Positions 42,360-51,365 of a DNA stretch of 64,000 bases are shown here, one piece after another (position 1 is the stretch's first letter; the number at the start of each line of letters is the position of its first letter). This DNA comes from Methylocaldum sp. 14B (GTDB lineage: Bacteria > Pseudomonadota > Gammaproteobacteria > Methylococcales > Methylococcaceae): assembly GCF_002005105.1 (NCBI RefSeq), contig NZ_MSCV01000002.1, forward strand, positions 166,314 through 230,313. The letters are read 5' to 3'. A program made the translations under genes and the position numbers. The notes beneath the pieces were generated by a model. That model saw nothing but the letters and a program-made list of their open reading frames with translations. It was not told the DNA's origin and did no database searches.

Positions 42360-42514
42360 AACAGGTTTCCTCCTGAATAATGATTCCCGTATCCCGCTTG
42401 AAACCAAGCGCGGCGCCATTACGATGAGCTTCTGGCCAGCGGTTAGCCCCGTTTAAATTAAGACTTCATGCCGCTGGGCAGGTTTCGGATCGGCTTATTG
42501 CAGGGACCGGTCAT

Positions 42515-43615
42515 TCATAGCGAAAGACCGACCCTGCGGCGCGCATCGAGGCAGTTTCCGCTGCCGCGGGTAAAGTCGCGGCAGGTTCTTGGACGGTCGT
42601 CGTAGATCACGCATGCGTAGCTCTCGGTGGAAGTGCCGCCTCCGGACAGCGCAGCACAGCGCGAGCCGTGTCGCCGCAGCTTGCTGCGGGCATCGTGAAT
42701 GATGACGAGGGTCGGATGGCGCTTGATCACCGGCTCGCGCTTGGAGATCTCGACCGAATCATAAGCCTCGCGGCAACACGCGCCGCAGGTAAGGCAATCG
42801 AGCTCGTCGGCCGGTTCGAAACGCGAGCACGCCGGCGCATCGCTTGGCAGCCGGACGCCGGGCGCATGCCGGCAGCGCAATCCCCGGCGCTCGACGAACG
42901 CCCAGGCACAACCGGTACAGCCGCGGTCGCTATGATACGCCGCGATGGGCGCGTGCCCCGCCGGATGCCGAGTGGGTGGTTCGGCCGCCTTCGTCCACAG
43001 CGAAGGCATCGCGCTTTCGCCGCAGGCGTCTGGGCCAGCATTAGCGTTGTGCTTCACACGGGGAACTAAAGCCGCAATGGCCGCGCTGGCGGCGAGCGCC
43101 TCGTCGAGGTGCGGCGCCCAACGGTGCTGCGATGCCCGCCAAGCGGCAAGGCGTGCGGCGACACAGCTACGCTCGCGGCGCCCTCCCTCTTTCGGCGACG
43201 CCGTGAATGGATCGGCGGGCAGCGACTCCCAAAAGCTTACGCGGAAATCGGTGGTCGGCGCGAAGAAATCCCGCAGGCCCACGCTATCGGCCAGATAGGC
43301 TTGCAGCCGCAGACAAGCATGCTCGCGCCATGGATTTCGGCCACCGCTGCCGACTAGCCCCCAGTCTACCTGTCTTTCGCCGGCTTCCCCTTCGACCAGG
43401 GCATGACATAGCTCGTGAAGAATCATCTGGGCGAGCGAATCGTCAGGGTCGAGGATGTCGTCGGTGCCGATGAAGATCGTGCCGCGCCCATCGGTCGAGG
43501 CGTAGGCGTGCGGAGTGCGTTCGATGCGAAAGCCCACGCGTTCGGCGCAGGCAATCCACACCAGCGCGAGCGGGTCGTCGTAACGATGGGTCGGGCAGCG
43601 GAGGAACTCGGTCAT
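42515..43615 (-). CDS. fusion of HExxH-motif domain and YkgJ-type cysteine-cluster domain
   Basis: 366 residues from the ATG at 43615; five codons further out is only a TTG. The N-terminal ~130 residues include HELCHALVEGE (67-77), a zinc-metallopeptidase HExxH motif with a nearby Glu. The C-terminal ~100 residues are of the YkgJ type: CLTCGACCREAYDSVEI, with later Cys in RCAALSG, YACVIYDDRPRTC and GNC, expected to hold a metal or Fe-S cluster. A further C-x-x-C (CTGCAWAF) lies between. The pairing of a putative peptidase with a YkgJ domain is unusual. The gene is Arg- and Ala-rich compared with its neighbours. Confidence 0.7.
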   Translation of the reverse strand: MTEFLRCPTHRYDDPLALVWIACAERVGFRIERTPHAYASTDGRGTIFIGTDDILDPDDSLAQMILHELCHALVEGEAGERQVDWGLVGSGGRNPWREHACLRLQAYLADSVGLRDFFAPTTDFRVSFWESLPADPFTASPKEGGRRERSCVAARLAAWRASQHRWAPHLDEALAASAAIAALVPRVKHNANAGPDACGESAMPSLWTKAAEPPTRHPAGHAPIAAYHSDRGCTGCAWAFVERRGLRCRHAPGVRLPSDAPACSRFEPADELDCLTCGACCREAYDSVEISKREPVIKRHPTLVIIHDARSKLRRHGSRCAALSGGGTSTESYACVIYDDRPRTCRDFTRGSGNCLDARRRVGLSL

Positions 43616-43670
43616 GTCGGATGCCGGCAAATCGGGTCGCCGATATTACCAGGTGGAACCTTGTCCGTCT

Positions 43671-44081
43671 TCAAGGCGAGACCGGCGCATCCGCGAACAC
43701 ACCGTAAAGCCAGATCATCCCTAGAGCGGCCAGCGTCAACCAAATCATGACGATAAAGGCTCCGGCCGCATAACTCACCGGTTTGTTGCCGGGCGTGAAT
43801 GCGTCTGCAGCCGCGGATCGGCATTCGGCGAGTACCGCGGATGGAATCAATCGAATCACCAAGGCCAGTCCCAGCGGAATCAAGACTAGATCGTCGAGAT
43901 ATCCCAGCACGGGGATGAAATCCGGGATGAGATCGACCGGGCTGAACGCATAAGCCACGATCGCGGCCGCGAGAAGCTTTGCATACCAGGGCGTTCCTGG
44001 ATGACGGGCGGCCAGATACAGCGAGAAAGCCTCCGCTTCGAGGCGGCGGGCGCGTTGCTTAAGCTCGATCAAGAGTGACAT
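43671..44081 (-). CDS. YkvA/DUF1232 membrane protein
   Basis: 136 residues from the ATG at 44081. DUF1232 core PWYAKLLAAAIVAYAFSPVDLIPDFIPVLGYLDDLVLIPLGL with the conserved SPVDLIPDFIP motif, then one C-terminal membrane helix (AAGAFIVMIWLTLAALGMIWLYG). Function unknown for the family. Lies between the fusion protein and the M48 protease genes, all leftward. Confidence 0.85.
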   Translation of the reverse strand: MSLLIELKQRARRLEAEAFSLYLAARHPGTPWYAKLLAAAIVAYAFSPVDLIPDFIPVLGYLDDLVLIPLGLALVIRLIPSAVLAECRSAAADAFTPGNKPVSYAAGAFIVMIWLTLAALGMIWLYGVFADAPVSP

Positions 44082-44174
44082 GGGAAAAGAATTGTGCAAA
44101 GGCGGGCTGCGGTTCTTCCGTTCGCAACGAGCATGCCGATCTAAAACCGCTACGCAAGCGATCCGACAACCGGT

Positions 44175-45005
44175 TCAGGGCGCGCGGCGATTGGCTTCAT
44201 AAACGGGCATCAACTGCTGAGCCTTTACCCGCATGCTTTGCAGGCGTTGTTCGGGATCGGGGTGAGTGCTGAGCCAGTCCGGACCGCCGCTGCCTCCGAC
44301 TTTGATCATTTTCTCCCAGAGGGAAATAGCGGCAAAAGGATCATATCCCGCTTTGGCGGCGAGCTCGATGCCGACCGCGTCCGCCTCGCTCTCGGCCTTG
44401 CGGCTGTTGGGCAACTGCAAGCTGACGGTGGCGACGGTATCGGCGAGGCCGGCCACGCCGCCCAAGTTATAGCCAGCGATTGCCCCGGCCAGAACGCCTA
44501 GGCCCAAGCCAAGCTTTTGAACCTGAAGGCGCGACATTTTCTCGGCCTGGTGCGAGAGCAAGGCGTGAGCGATTTCGTGTCCCAGAACCTGAGCCAGTTC
44601 GTCGTCCGTGGGACGGATTTTCTGAAGCAGTCCCGTGTATACGGCGATCTTGCCGCCGGCCATGCACCAGGCATTTACTTGATCGCTTTTCAGAACGTGC
44701 ACCTCCCATTGCCAGTGGCGGGTCTCCGGACGCAGCGCTGCGGCTTGTGCAATTAACGGCTGTGCTATGGATCGAACCCGATTGACCGTGGCGGGATCTT
44801 CGTCTAGGACCTGCTGTTTTTCTGCATTCAGCAGCAATTGGTCGTAAGCCTGTGCGGAGTACCGGGCGGCCTTGTTGTCGCTGACCAACATGATCTGACT
44901 GCGGCCGGTGATGGGATTGGTCGCACAGCCGGCGATTCCGACAGAAAGCTGGATGGCAAGAAGAGCAGCCAGGAAGCGATTCACCAAGTGACTTTGCCTC
45001 GACAT
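44175..45005 (-). CDS. M48-family zinc metalloprotease, lipoprotein
   Basis: 276 residues from the ATG at 45005. The signal peptide ends in a lipobox (SVGIAGC), placing the protein as an outer- or inner-membrane lipoprotein. The zinc site is HEIAHALLSH, and a downstream Glu ligand is in SEADAVGIELAAKAGYDP. It resembles LoiP/YcaL-type M48 proteases that act on envelope proteins. No BepA-style TPR tail is seen: the protein ends after HPDPEQRLQSMRVKAQQL. Follows hflC by 106 bases. Confidence 0.9.
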   Translation of the reverse strand: MSRQSHLVNRFLAALLAIQLSVGIAGCATNPITGRSQIMLVSDNKAARYSAQAYDQLLLNAEKQQVLDEDPATVNRVRSIAQPLIAQAAALRPETRHWQWEVHVLKSDQVNAWCMAGGKIAVYTGLLQKIRPTDDELAQVLGHEIAHALLSHQAEKMSRLQVQKLGLGLGVLAGAIAGYNLGGVAGLADTVATVSLQLPNSRKAESEADAVGIELAAKAGYDPFAAISLWEKMIKVGGSGGPDWLSTHPDPEQRLQSMRVKAQQLMPVYEANRRAP

Positions 45006-45111
45006 AGCGCCGGATACCCCCGATTTGACGCCGAAATCGACGAAAGATTCGGCTGGTTCCGGTCGAGAGCTTCCGACGAGCCGTGCCGAACGGCCTGGCC
45101 ATGCAGTGGCG

Positions 45112-46092
45112 CTATTGGTCACGGTGCCCTTTTTGCTCGATGCGCTTGAGCAAGGCAAAAAGATCGCTGTTGGTCGAAAGAACGACCGTAGATTCGCCGT
45201 TGATGACCTTGCGATAGGTTTCGAGGCTCTTCAAGAAACGGTAGAAGTCGGCCGCCTCGGGGCGCTGCGTGTATGCCCTGGCATAGATCTCCGTCGCTTT
45301 GGCATCCGCCTCGCCGCGAATTTCCTGAACCCGTTTGTAGGCGGCCGATTCGATTTCGTTGATGTCGCGGTCCTTGTTGCCGGAAATGCGCGCGGCTTCG
45401 CCCTCGCCTTCGGATCGGAACCGCTGGGCAATCTGTAGCCGCTCGCTGATCATGCGTTGGTGGATGCGCTCGAGCACGCCCGGATTGTAATTGATCCGCT
45501 TGAGCCGGATGTCCAGAAGCTCGATGCCGAACTCGGCCAGTTTCGGAGCGGCGGCGTTGAAGATGCCTTTTTCGATTTCCAGCCGACCGTATTGGATCGG
45601 ACGCAAAACGCCAAGCCCGCCTACTGCCGATAGCGCGCCTGCGACGCTTTCATCCTGCAGCGGTCGACGCGTTTTGTCGGTGCGAACCACCTCGATCAGT
45701 TCGTGCCTGGCTATCGCCGTGCGCGTCTCGCTGCCCAAGATATCTTCCAGACGCGATTGGGCGCTCCGCTCGTCCCGCAGGCGAAGGTAATACTGCATGG
45801 GATCGGTGATGCGCCAGCGCGCGAAGGTATCCACCTGAATATAGGTCTTGTCCTTGGTCGACATTTCCACCATGGGTCCGTCCCAAGCCAGATAACGTTT
45901 GTCGAAACGGGTGACCTGCTGGATGAGAGGCAGTTTGAAATGTAGACCGGGGTCGGTAATGGGGTCGCGGACCGGCCTGCCGAACTGGGTAACGATTGCT
46001 TGCTCGGTTTCGTTGACCGTGAATGCGGACAGCAGTACCAATGCGGCCGCCAAGAGCGCGAGAAGAATCGCGAGAGTCTTAGCCAAGCTCAT
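45112..46092 (-). CDS. hflC: FtsH-associated SPFH protein HflC
   Basis: 326 residues: one N-terminal membrane helix (ILLALLAAALVLLSAFTV), SPFH domain beginning ETEQAIVTQFGRPV with TDPGLHFKLPLIQQVTRFDKR, and a coiled coil (RSEGEGEAARISGNKDRDINEI). HflKC forms a large cage around the FtsH protease and restrains membrane-protein degradation. Its ATG directly follows the hflK stop. Confidence 0.95.
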   Translation of the reverse strand: MSLAKTLAILLALLAAALVLLSAFTVNETEQAIVTQFGRPVRDPITDPGLHFKLPLIQQVTRFDKRYLAWDGPMVEMSTKDKTYIQVDTFARWRITDPMQYYLRLRDERSAQSRLEDILGSETRTAIARHELIEVVRTDKTRRPLQDESVAGALSAVGGLGVLRPIQYGRLEIEKGIFNAAAPKLAEFGIELLDIRLKRINYNPGVLERIHQRMISERLQIAQRFRSEGEGEAARISGNKDRDINEIESAAYKRVQEIRGEADAKATEIYARAYTQRPEAADFYRFLKSLETYRKVINGESTVVLSTNSDLFALLKRIEQKGHRDQ

Positions 46093-47067
46093 TTATTTTT
46101 CCTCCGGCAGCCGTGCGGGTAAGGGAAGCATCGGCAGGATCTGCTGTACCGATTCGTCCACGATGATCGATTGCTTGGCCTCGGGAAGAACGTCGCCCAG
46201 CGTTTCGAGGTAAAGACGCGCCCGGGTGATCTCCGGCGCCTTGATGTATTGCTCGAGAACGGCGCTGAACGCGGCGGCATCGCCCTCCGCCTCGTTGATC
46301 CGCTTGAACCGGTAGCCTTCGGCTGCGCGGATTTTCTGATCCGCCTCGCCACGGGCGCGGGGCACGGCTTTGTTGTATTCGCCGTTGGCCAGATTGATGG
46401 CATTCTCCCGGTCCTGCTGCGCCCGATTCACTTCGTTGAACGAGGGTTGCACGGGTTCCGGCGGATTGACGTTTTTCAACTGCACCTGATTGACGGAAAC
46501 GCCGAGGCGATAGCGGCCCGCCAATTCCCGCAGCCGATCGAGGACCGATTCCTCGATTTCCTGGCGGCCTATAGTAATGATTTCGTCGACTGTCCGGTCT
46601 CCTACGACTTCCCGCATGACCGATTCGGAGAGGTCCCGCAGGGTCAGTCCCGGATTGCGTACCGCGAAGAGGTAAGTCTCGGGTTCGGTGATGCGGTATT
46701 GCACGACCCACTCGACGAGCGCCGCATTCAAGTCTCCGGTCACCATGGATTTTTCCTTTTCCGGCTCCTTGCCCACCTGATCCGGGTGGGTGTAGCCGGG
46801 TGTGACCAAACCGAATTCCAGCTTGAGTTGCCGCTGGGTCGGCACCTCGATCACGTTGTCGATGCCGAACGGAAGTTTGAAATGCAGGCCGGGCGGCACT
46901 TTAAGAATGTATTTTCCGAACCGGAGCACAATGCCTTCCGATTCCGCCGGTATTGTGTAGTACGAGGTCCATGCCAAGACGATGAGCAATAGAATCAGGA
47001 GGATTCGCGGCAGAGAGATGGGCGGCGGGCCGGAAAAACGTCCGAACAAAGGTTTTACGTTACTCAC
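46093..47067 (-). CDS. hflK: FtsH-associated SPFH protein HflK
   Basis: 324 residues. A Pro-rich N-terminus and membrane helix (ILLILLLIVLAWTSYYTIP) precede ESEGIVLRFGKYILKVPPGLHFKLPFGID, the HflK SPFH signature. The Gly-rich N-terminal segment of E. coli HflK is absent, so the protein is ~90 residues shorter. Pairs with hflC to form the hflK-hflC operon; hflX and hfq are not adjacent. Confidence 0.94.
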   Translation of the reverse strand: MSNVKPLFGRFSGPPPISLPRILLILLLIVLAWTSYYTIPAESEGIVLRFGKYILKVPPGLHFKLPFGIDNVIEVPTQRQLKLEFGLVTPGYTHPDQVGKEPEKEKSMVTGDLNAALVEWVVQYRITEPETYLFAVRNPGLTLRDLSESVMREVVGDRTVDEIITIGRQEIEESVLDRLRELAGRYRLGVSVNQVQLKNVNPPEPVQPSFNEVNRAQQDRENAINLANGEYNKAVPRARGEADQKIRAAEGYRFKRINEAEGDAAAFSAVLEQYIKAPEITRARLYLETLGDVLPEAKQSIIVDESVQQILPMLPLPARLPEEK

Positions 47068-47633
47068 GAAGTTCTTCCTTTGAAAAACATATTAAGCCGT
47101 AGTCCGGCAAACTCTAGCGATATGGAACAGCTCAAGGATAGCCCTATAACGCGTGCATGTGGATGCCACATCACAAGCTTTCCCCGGATGCGAAGTCTCA
47201 ATTTGTCTGAAACTTAAGCCGGTGCAGTTCGGCAAAAAGTAAATGATTCGGACGGTTTGATTCAGCATCAGAGTTCTTGTTGCCCGTCATTCGGGAGGTC
47301 ATCCTCGTTAACGATTTCGTGGAAGGAAGCCTGAACGCAATTCGCGCCTGGGCGCCGTTTTGGAGCCGATTCAAGTAATCAAGACGAGCCTGATCCCGGG
47401 GCAAAAAAGCGTGTCCGGCTCGCCTGCCGGCTCACGGGGATGATCAACAATATGATGCTGGATTTTGCCGCACTGCATGGAATAGCCCCGCAGGCCGAGC
47501 ATTTTCCGATGAGCCGGGGGAACGAAGCGTTGAGCTCTTTAGGACTGGGAAAGCACGGTACCGTGTCGTGCCGGAGGTCGACTTTGCCTCATCCGAGGCC
47601 GATCGAATTAGAGAGCGTCAGAAAGGGAGAGTT

Positions 47634-47658
47634 TCGTTATTCTTAAATAGAATAACGA
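47634..47658. repeat. 10-bp perfect inverted repeat
   Basis: TCGTTATTCT and AGAATAACGA flank the 5-base loop TAAAT. The palindrome lies at the left edge of an AT-rich stretch, ~90 bases before an unassigned terminator. It may be an operator or the 5' stem of a short RNA. Confidence 0.6.
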
Positions 47659-47749
47659 TACCAATGTATAGTCTTGTATGTAATAAGATAGGTAGGTTAA
47701 AATCCTTTACAGCGTAATAATCGACTCTCCTCTTAACCTCACCTTTAAC

Positions 47750-47776
47750 AGCCTCGGTCTACCGGGGCTTTCTTTT
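47750..47776 (+). terminator. orphan Rho-independent terminator
   Basis: Stem AGCCTCGG / CCGGGGCT with a TCTA loop and one G-T wobble pair is followed by TTCTTTT. No rightward gene ends upstream, so it probably terminates an unannotated transcript starting between 47640 and 47700. Confidence 0.6.
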
Positions 47777-47825
47777 GAACGAGCCTTCTTATCGACCATA
47801 TCGAGGTTGACAGGCTGATTTCAAA

Positions 47826-47857
47826 CCGCCGACGGCGCGTTTGAGCGCCGCTGGCGG
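47826..47857 (-). terminator. probable terminator hairpin after the 47870-48442 gene
   Basis: Arms CCGCCGACGGCGC and GCGCCGCTGGCGG pair except for two positions around a 6-base loop. It lies 12 bases past the stop on the coding strand. The T run is weak (TTTGAAAT), so termination may be partial. Confidence 0.55.
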
Positions 47858-47869
47858 TACACGATTGAT

Positions 47870-48442
47870 TTAGATCTGTTCGGCTACGGTTACGCAGAGA
47901 TTGGTCGGATTTTGCTGCGCGTCCAGCACTGGCTTGATGGTAAAGCTCACCAGATTTTCCACACCTGCATCGCCGAGATCGGTTACCGGAACACCCTCTA
48001 TCTTGATCTTGGTGCCTTTGATCGACCAGGTGTAATTGGCGTCGAAGCCGGTATTGTTTCCGGAATTCTCAAGATCCACCTCGAGCGTGGCTCCGTCGCA
48101 GGCCGCTGTGGGTTTCTTCAGATCGAGCACGTGGGCGTGAAACCCGCTCTTGGGATCTACGTGCGTGCTGTCCTGTATGGGCAAATGAGTAACCAGGATC
48201 AGGACGTTGTTGGTGCCGTCGGTCAGGGCGCCATAACCGAATGCGCCTGCCTTGCCGTCCATAGGCACGGCGGCCGATGTTTCAATTTCCACGTCAAGAA
48301 CCTTCCCTTTGCTCTTGTTTTCCCATTCGACTTCCGCTTGTTTCACTTTCAGATAGTTCGGTGTTTCGGCCCAACTTGGGGAGGACACGAGGATCATCGA
48401 TGCCACGGAACCGAACAGGGTCATCAATCTTATCGTTTTCAT
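47870..48442 (-). CDS. secreted/periplasmic protein, function unknown
   Basis: 190 residues with a clear signal peptide (LMTLFGSVASMILVSSPSWA, cut before ETPNY). The mature domain is beta-rich with segments such as FGYGALTDGTNNVLILVTHLP and WSIKGTKIKIEGVPVTD, and two Cys (ACDGATL, NLCVTV) that could form a disulfide. No named family recognised. Confidence 0.7.
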   Translation of the reverse strand: MKTIRLMTLFGSVASMILVSSPSWAETPNYLKVKQAEVEWENKSKGKVLDVEIETSAAVPMDGKAGAFGYGALTDGTNNVLILVTHLPIQDSTHVDPKSGFHAHVLDLKKPTAACDGATLEVDLENSGNNTGFDANYTWSIKGTKIKIEGVPVTDLGDAGVENLVSFTIKPVLDAQQNPTNLCVTVAEQI

Positions 48443-48557
48443 CGAGAGATCTCCTTTATATTAGCGATTGGTTAAGGTGCCGAACACGGATCGGCGCCCG
48501 AAGCGATAATATGATCGACTCGATAATATTTCTAGGGAAGAGATCGAATGGGAGAAA

Positions 48558-48746
48558 CTATTCCCGGCCAAAATTCTGATTTTCTCTCTCGCTTACAGCA
48601 AACACATGCCTGTTTTGGTCGAATCCTCTCTCGGCGATTCCCAATCGGGTTTCCGCTATCGCCTTGGCTTCAAGGCTGGTTGGTGCCTTTATCTTGATAA
48701 CCTCGGTACGGCCATCGAGATAAAGATAAACGTCGTAAGTATTCAT
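48558..48746 (-). CDS. small hypothetical protein, 62 aa
   Basis: Starts at the ATG at 48746 (MNTYDVYLYLDGRTEVIKIKA). It resembles a half-sized beta-alpha protein, with a basic, Gln-containing tail (RHVFAVSERENQNF). No signal peptide or membrane helix; a GTG four codons upstream is in the same frame. Function not recognised; leftward, downstream of the MlaC-like gene. Confidence 0.5.
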   Translation of the reverse strand: MNTYDVYLYLDGRTEVIKIKAPTSLEAKAIAETRLGIAERGFDQNRHVFAVSERENQNFGRE

Positions 48747-49100
48747 AATGGGGAACACTCGAAAGAAACTTAGAGCGGGGCTTGAGATCGCTTTTTTTCC
48801 AGCGAGTCCGACGGAAAAAATACGCGTGCGACCGTTTCCCCAAGCCAGATCGAGACGATAGAAAGAATCGAGATGTGATTCTGTGAGAAATTACCCAAGA
48901 GCCAGGCTTACAAAGCGTGCTGGCGCTCAGGTATCAGGATCGATGGCGGTCCGTCCTTGGCGGGAGATTACCTTCGCCTTGCTGTCGCAAGCCACCCCGA
49001 TCGGCTGACTTAAGATCGAAGTCGCCCGGCAGAGATGTCTCTCCTGGGCGACAAGGGGGGCATCGCGCAACGCGACACCCGCGTAAGCGGGAAAGCAGTT
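48747..49100. other. 354-bp intergenic region with hairpin near the mlaC end
   Basis: Neither strand has a convincing gene. The strong imperfect hairpin at 49021-49052 is described separately; elsewhere only scattered GC-rich segments such as AAGGGGGGC are seen. Confidence 0.4.
49021..49052 (-). terminator. hairpin downstream of the MlaC-like gene
   Basis: Arms GTCGCCCGGCAGAGA (49021-49035) and TCTCTCCTGGGCGAC (49038-49052) pair over 15 positions with two mismatches and a two-base gap. It lies ~50 bases past the stop and lacks a long T run, so its role as terminator is tentative. Confidence 0.4.
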
Positions 49101-49769
49101 CTAGGTGGCCGGGGAACGGGTTGCGCCGTTTATCGAGGCTTTTGATCCTTCAGCGTTGCGCTTGCTCAGTTCGTCGATGACACTGTCCAAAGAGCCGGTC
49201 CGGGCAATGTCCTCGCTAAACGTCGTGCGATAGTTTTGCACCAGACTGATGCCTTCTATCAGCACGTCATAGACTTTCCATGCGCCATTGGTGTCGACCA
49301 TGCGATAGTCCACGGCGACCGGTTTTGCGCCGGGCTGGAGAATCTCGGTCTTGATGACGGCTTTCTTGTCGGCTAGCGGTGTCTGAAGCGGCAGATAGCG
49401 GATGTCCCAGTCCTTATATTCGGTGAATGCCGCGGTGTAAGTGCGAATGAGCAGCATACGGAATTCGTTTTTGAAACGTTCCCGCTGCTGTGGAGTGGCG
49501 GTTCGCCAGTGCTTGCCTAGAATGAGCAGGGCCGCGCGATCGACGTCGACATGGGGCTCCAGGATCTCCTTGACGATGCGCGTCGCTCTGGGAACGTCGA
49601 GCTTATAGTCGTATTCCCGTAAGGCTTGCTTTACCTCATCGGACGTTTTCTGAATGACTTGCTGGGGTGGAAGCAGGGCTTCAGCACCGGTCACAACCGG
49701 GAGGAACCCAAGAAAAATCGAGCACAAAGCCAGGAGGGCTTTGCCTGTTGAGGTAAATTGAAAAGTCAT
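49101..49769 (-). CDS. MlaC-like periplasmic phospholipid-binding protein
   Basis: 222 residues with an N-terminal signal (ALLALCSIFLGFLPVVTGAEA). The family core is VDVDRAALLILGKHWRTATPQQRERFKNEFRMLLIRTYTAAF, then GAKPVAVDYRMVDTNGAWKVYDVLIEGISLVQNYRTTF, typical of MlaC/toluene-tolerance Ttg2D proteins that shuttle phospholipids between outer and inner membranes. The mlaA-F genes are not next to it, so it may be a stand-alone paralogue. Quoted stretches are abbreviated from longer motifs. Confidence 0.85.
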   Translation of the reverse strand: MTFQFTSTGKALLALCSIFLGFLPVVTGAEALLPPQQVIQKTSDEVKQALREYDYKLDVPRATRIVKEILEPHVDVDRAALLILGKHWRTATPQQRERFKNEFRMLLIRTYTAAFTEYKDWDIRYLPLQTPLADKKAVIKTEILQPGAKPVAVDYRMVDTNGAWKVYDVLIEGISLVQNYRTTFSEDIARTGSLDSVIDELSKRNAEGSKASINGATRSPAT

Positions 49770-50118
49770 CGGCTAGCTCATAAAACAAAATATAAAAAAG
49801 ACATTCAGCGAGCGTTCCGAATTTTTCGGGCGGCATGCTGATTTCTCGGGGTTCGGAGTCCAGAACAAACAGCAAAATGATACCGGCTTATCCGATCGGC
49901 GGTAATGGTTTTGTTCCCCGGTATACCGGTAGTTTGTCGTAGCTGGCATCGCTGTTCTTTAAGCATTCACTGTGCCAAATCTTTTCAGCTCTGACGTTTA
50001 AAGTACGACCCGATCACGAAGGAAATAATCCTTGCACCCATGATTTTTTGGTGCGAGAGGAGTCTAATAGGTCGATATCAAAACTGTGACACTGACTGCT
50101 CATAGGCGTGCGCTGCTT
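49770..50118. other. 349-bp divergent intergenic region
   Basis: Holds the start regions of the leftward mlaC-like gene and the rightward lipoprotein gene. I see only an AT-rich stretch near 49770-49800 and no recognisable operator, RNA gene or additional coding region. Confidence 0.4.
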
Positions 50119-50577
50119 ATGGATGTCTGCTTCAAAGAGCCCTGTCGATTACTTCGGATCCTGCTGTTCGCGTTCATCGGTGCGCTCGTGAGCGGCTGCG
50201 GCACAGGTGTTCATTATCGGGTGGGCGTCGGCGCGGGATATCCGAGTCCTTACTACCGGTACGATTATTACCCTTATAGTTATTTCCACGGATACGGCGC
50301 CTACCCTTACACGTACCGGCGACCCTACGGCTATGACCGGCGTTTCTATGGATTCGATCGTTATCATCGCCCTTATTACTGGGATAGACGGCCTTATCGC
50401 TACGATAAACCGTTCCAGTATCGCGACAGACGGCCCGATCGATTCGATAAACCATTTCAGTACCGTGACAGACAGCCTCATCGGTTCAATAAGCCTTTCC
50501 GTCACTGGGAACGGCGGCCTTATGGTTCCGGTGTGCCATTTCGTAATCCTCGGCCTCATTATCGCTACCGACGTTAA
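50119..50577 (+). CDS. Tyr/Arg-rich lipoprotein with 14-residue repeats
   Basis: 152 residues from the ATG at 50119; an upstream GTG at 50086 is in frame. The signal peptide ends in a lipobox (FIGALVSGC). The mature part starts Gly/Tyr-rich and then has four tandem 14-residue units, RPYRYDKPFQYRDR, RPDRFDKPFQYRDR, QPHRFNKPFRHWER and a partial RPYGSGVPFRN. The chain is strongly basic and aromatic, suggesting binding to an anionic surface such as peptidoglycan or lipid, or a structural coat. No family recognised. Confidence 0.6.
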   Translation: MDVCFKEPCRLLRILLFAFIGALVSGCGTGVHYRVGVGAGYPSPYYRYDYYPYSYFHGYGAYPYTYRRPYGYDRRFYGFDRYHRPYYWDRRPYRYDKPFQYRDRRPDRFDKPFQYRDRQPHRFNKPFRHWERRPYGSGVPFRNPRPHYRYRR

Positions 50578-50728
50578 CCACGTGACTGCGAGCCCTTGGC
50601 TTTGCGCCATGGCAACCCCGAAATTTTTCGTTCAATCATGGCGGGCGTATAGGGCGCCCTTTACCATCGCTTGGTTTTCCCGTAATTTGACCGGAGTGTC
50701 GGTTATTTAGGGTGAATAGGATAGAACG

Positions 50729-51115
50729 ATGAGCAGACTGCCGGACGATTTGAAGTATGCGAAAACCCATGAATGGGCGAAACCGGAGGAGAGCGGGAAC
50801 GTACGCGTGGGCATCTCCGATTACGCTCAAGAGCAATTGGGCGACGTGGTATATGTCGAGCTGCCGGAAGTCGGCCGGCGAGTTAAGGCGGGCGAAGCGT
50901 GCGCCGTGGTCGAATCGGTGAAAGCGGCCTCGGACATCTATAGCCCGGTATCCGGCGAAATCGTCGAGGTCAACGGGTCATTGTCGGATGCTCCCGAAGC
51001 GATCAACCAAGACTCCTATGCCGCGTGGTTGTTCTGCGTCAAGGCGGATGATCTTTCAGAACTAAACACCCTTTTGGATGCCGAAGCTTATAAAGCAGAC
51101 GCTGAGGCCGACTAA
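50729..51115 (+). CDS. gcvH: glycine cleavage system H protein
   Basis: 128 residues. The lipoyl-lysine site is [14 protein letters not shown]; the N-terminal [39 protein letters not shown] is the family core. It carries the aminomethyl group between the P and T proteins. gcvT is not in the window. A 277-base gap separates it from gcvPA. Confidence 0.96.
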   Translation: MSRLPDDLKYAKTHEWAKPEESGNVRVGISDYAQEQLGDVVYVELPEVGRRVKAGEACAVVESVKAASDIYSPVSGEIVEVNGSLSDAPEAINQDSYAAWLFCVKADDLSELNTLLDAEAYKADAEAD

Positions 51116-51342
51116 ACGGTTCGTTTGTTTTATCGCTTGTTCTCCTCCGGTAGCGATGCTAGCGAATCGAGTGTAGCGGCCGGAACAGGCACCGGCGTTT
51201 CGCATGTCTTTGGGTTATACGCGTCGCGCGTGCCAATCGGCATAAATTCTCCGGCAGATGATACATGCCGATTTGTCCGGTGTTTGCCAGGAGCGCCCAT
51301 GCCTTGTCCAGGCCCAGATCGAATGTCTTGAGCCCATAGCAT

Positions 51343-51365
51343 TCTGGCCCGGCGGAGGGGCCAGA
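51343..51365 (+). other. GC-rich hairpin upstream of gcvPA
   Basis: Stem TCTGGCCC / GGGCCAGA with a 7-base loop lies 27 bases before the gcvPA start and is followed by AT-rich sequence. No T tract follows, so it is more likely a leader or mRNA-stability structure than a terminator. Confidence 0.4.

Larger units (their letters stand above)
47068..47869. other. 802-bp intergenic region with a palindrome and an orphan terminator
   Basis: No convincing gene; a 68-codon rightward frame at 47440-47646 lacks homology. The first half (to ~47620) has normal GC content. From 47630 the sequence becomes AT-rich and carries a perfect inverted repeat (47634-47658) and a rightward terminator (47750-47776). 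That combination could bracket a short RNA. The gene end of the next leftward protein has its own hairpin. Confidence 0.5.

Noticed and set aside
47440..47646. A 68-codon rightward frame in the 802-bp gap
   Set aside because: No Shine-Dalgarno, no homology, and it ends inside the palindrome; treated as non-coding.
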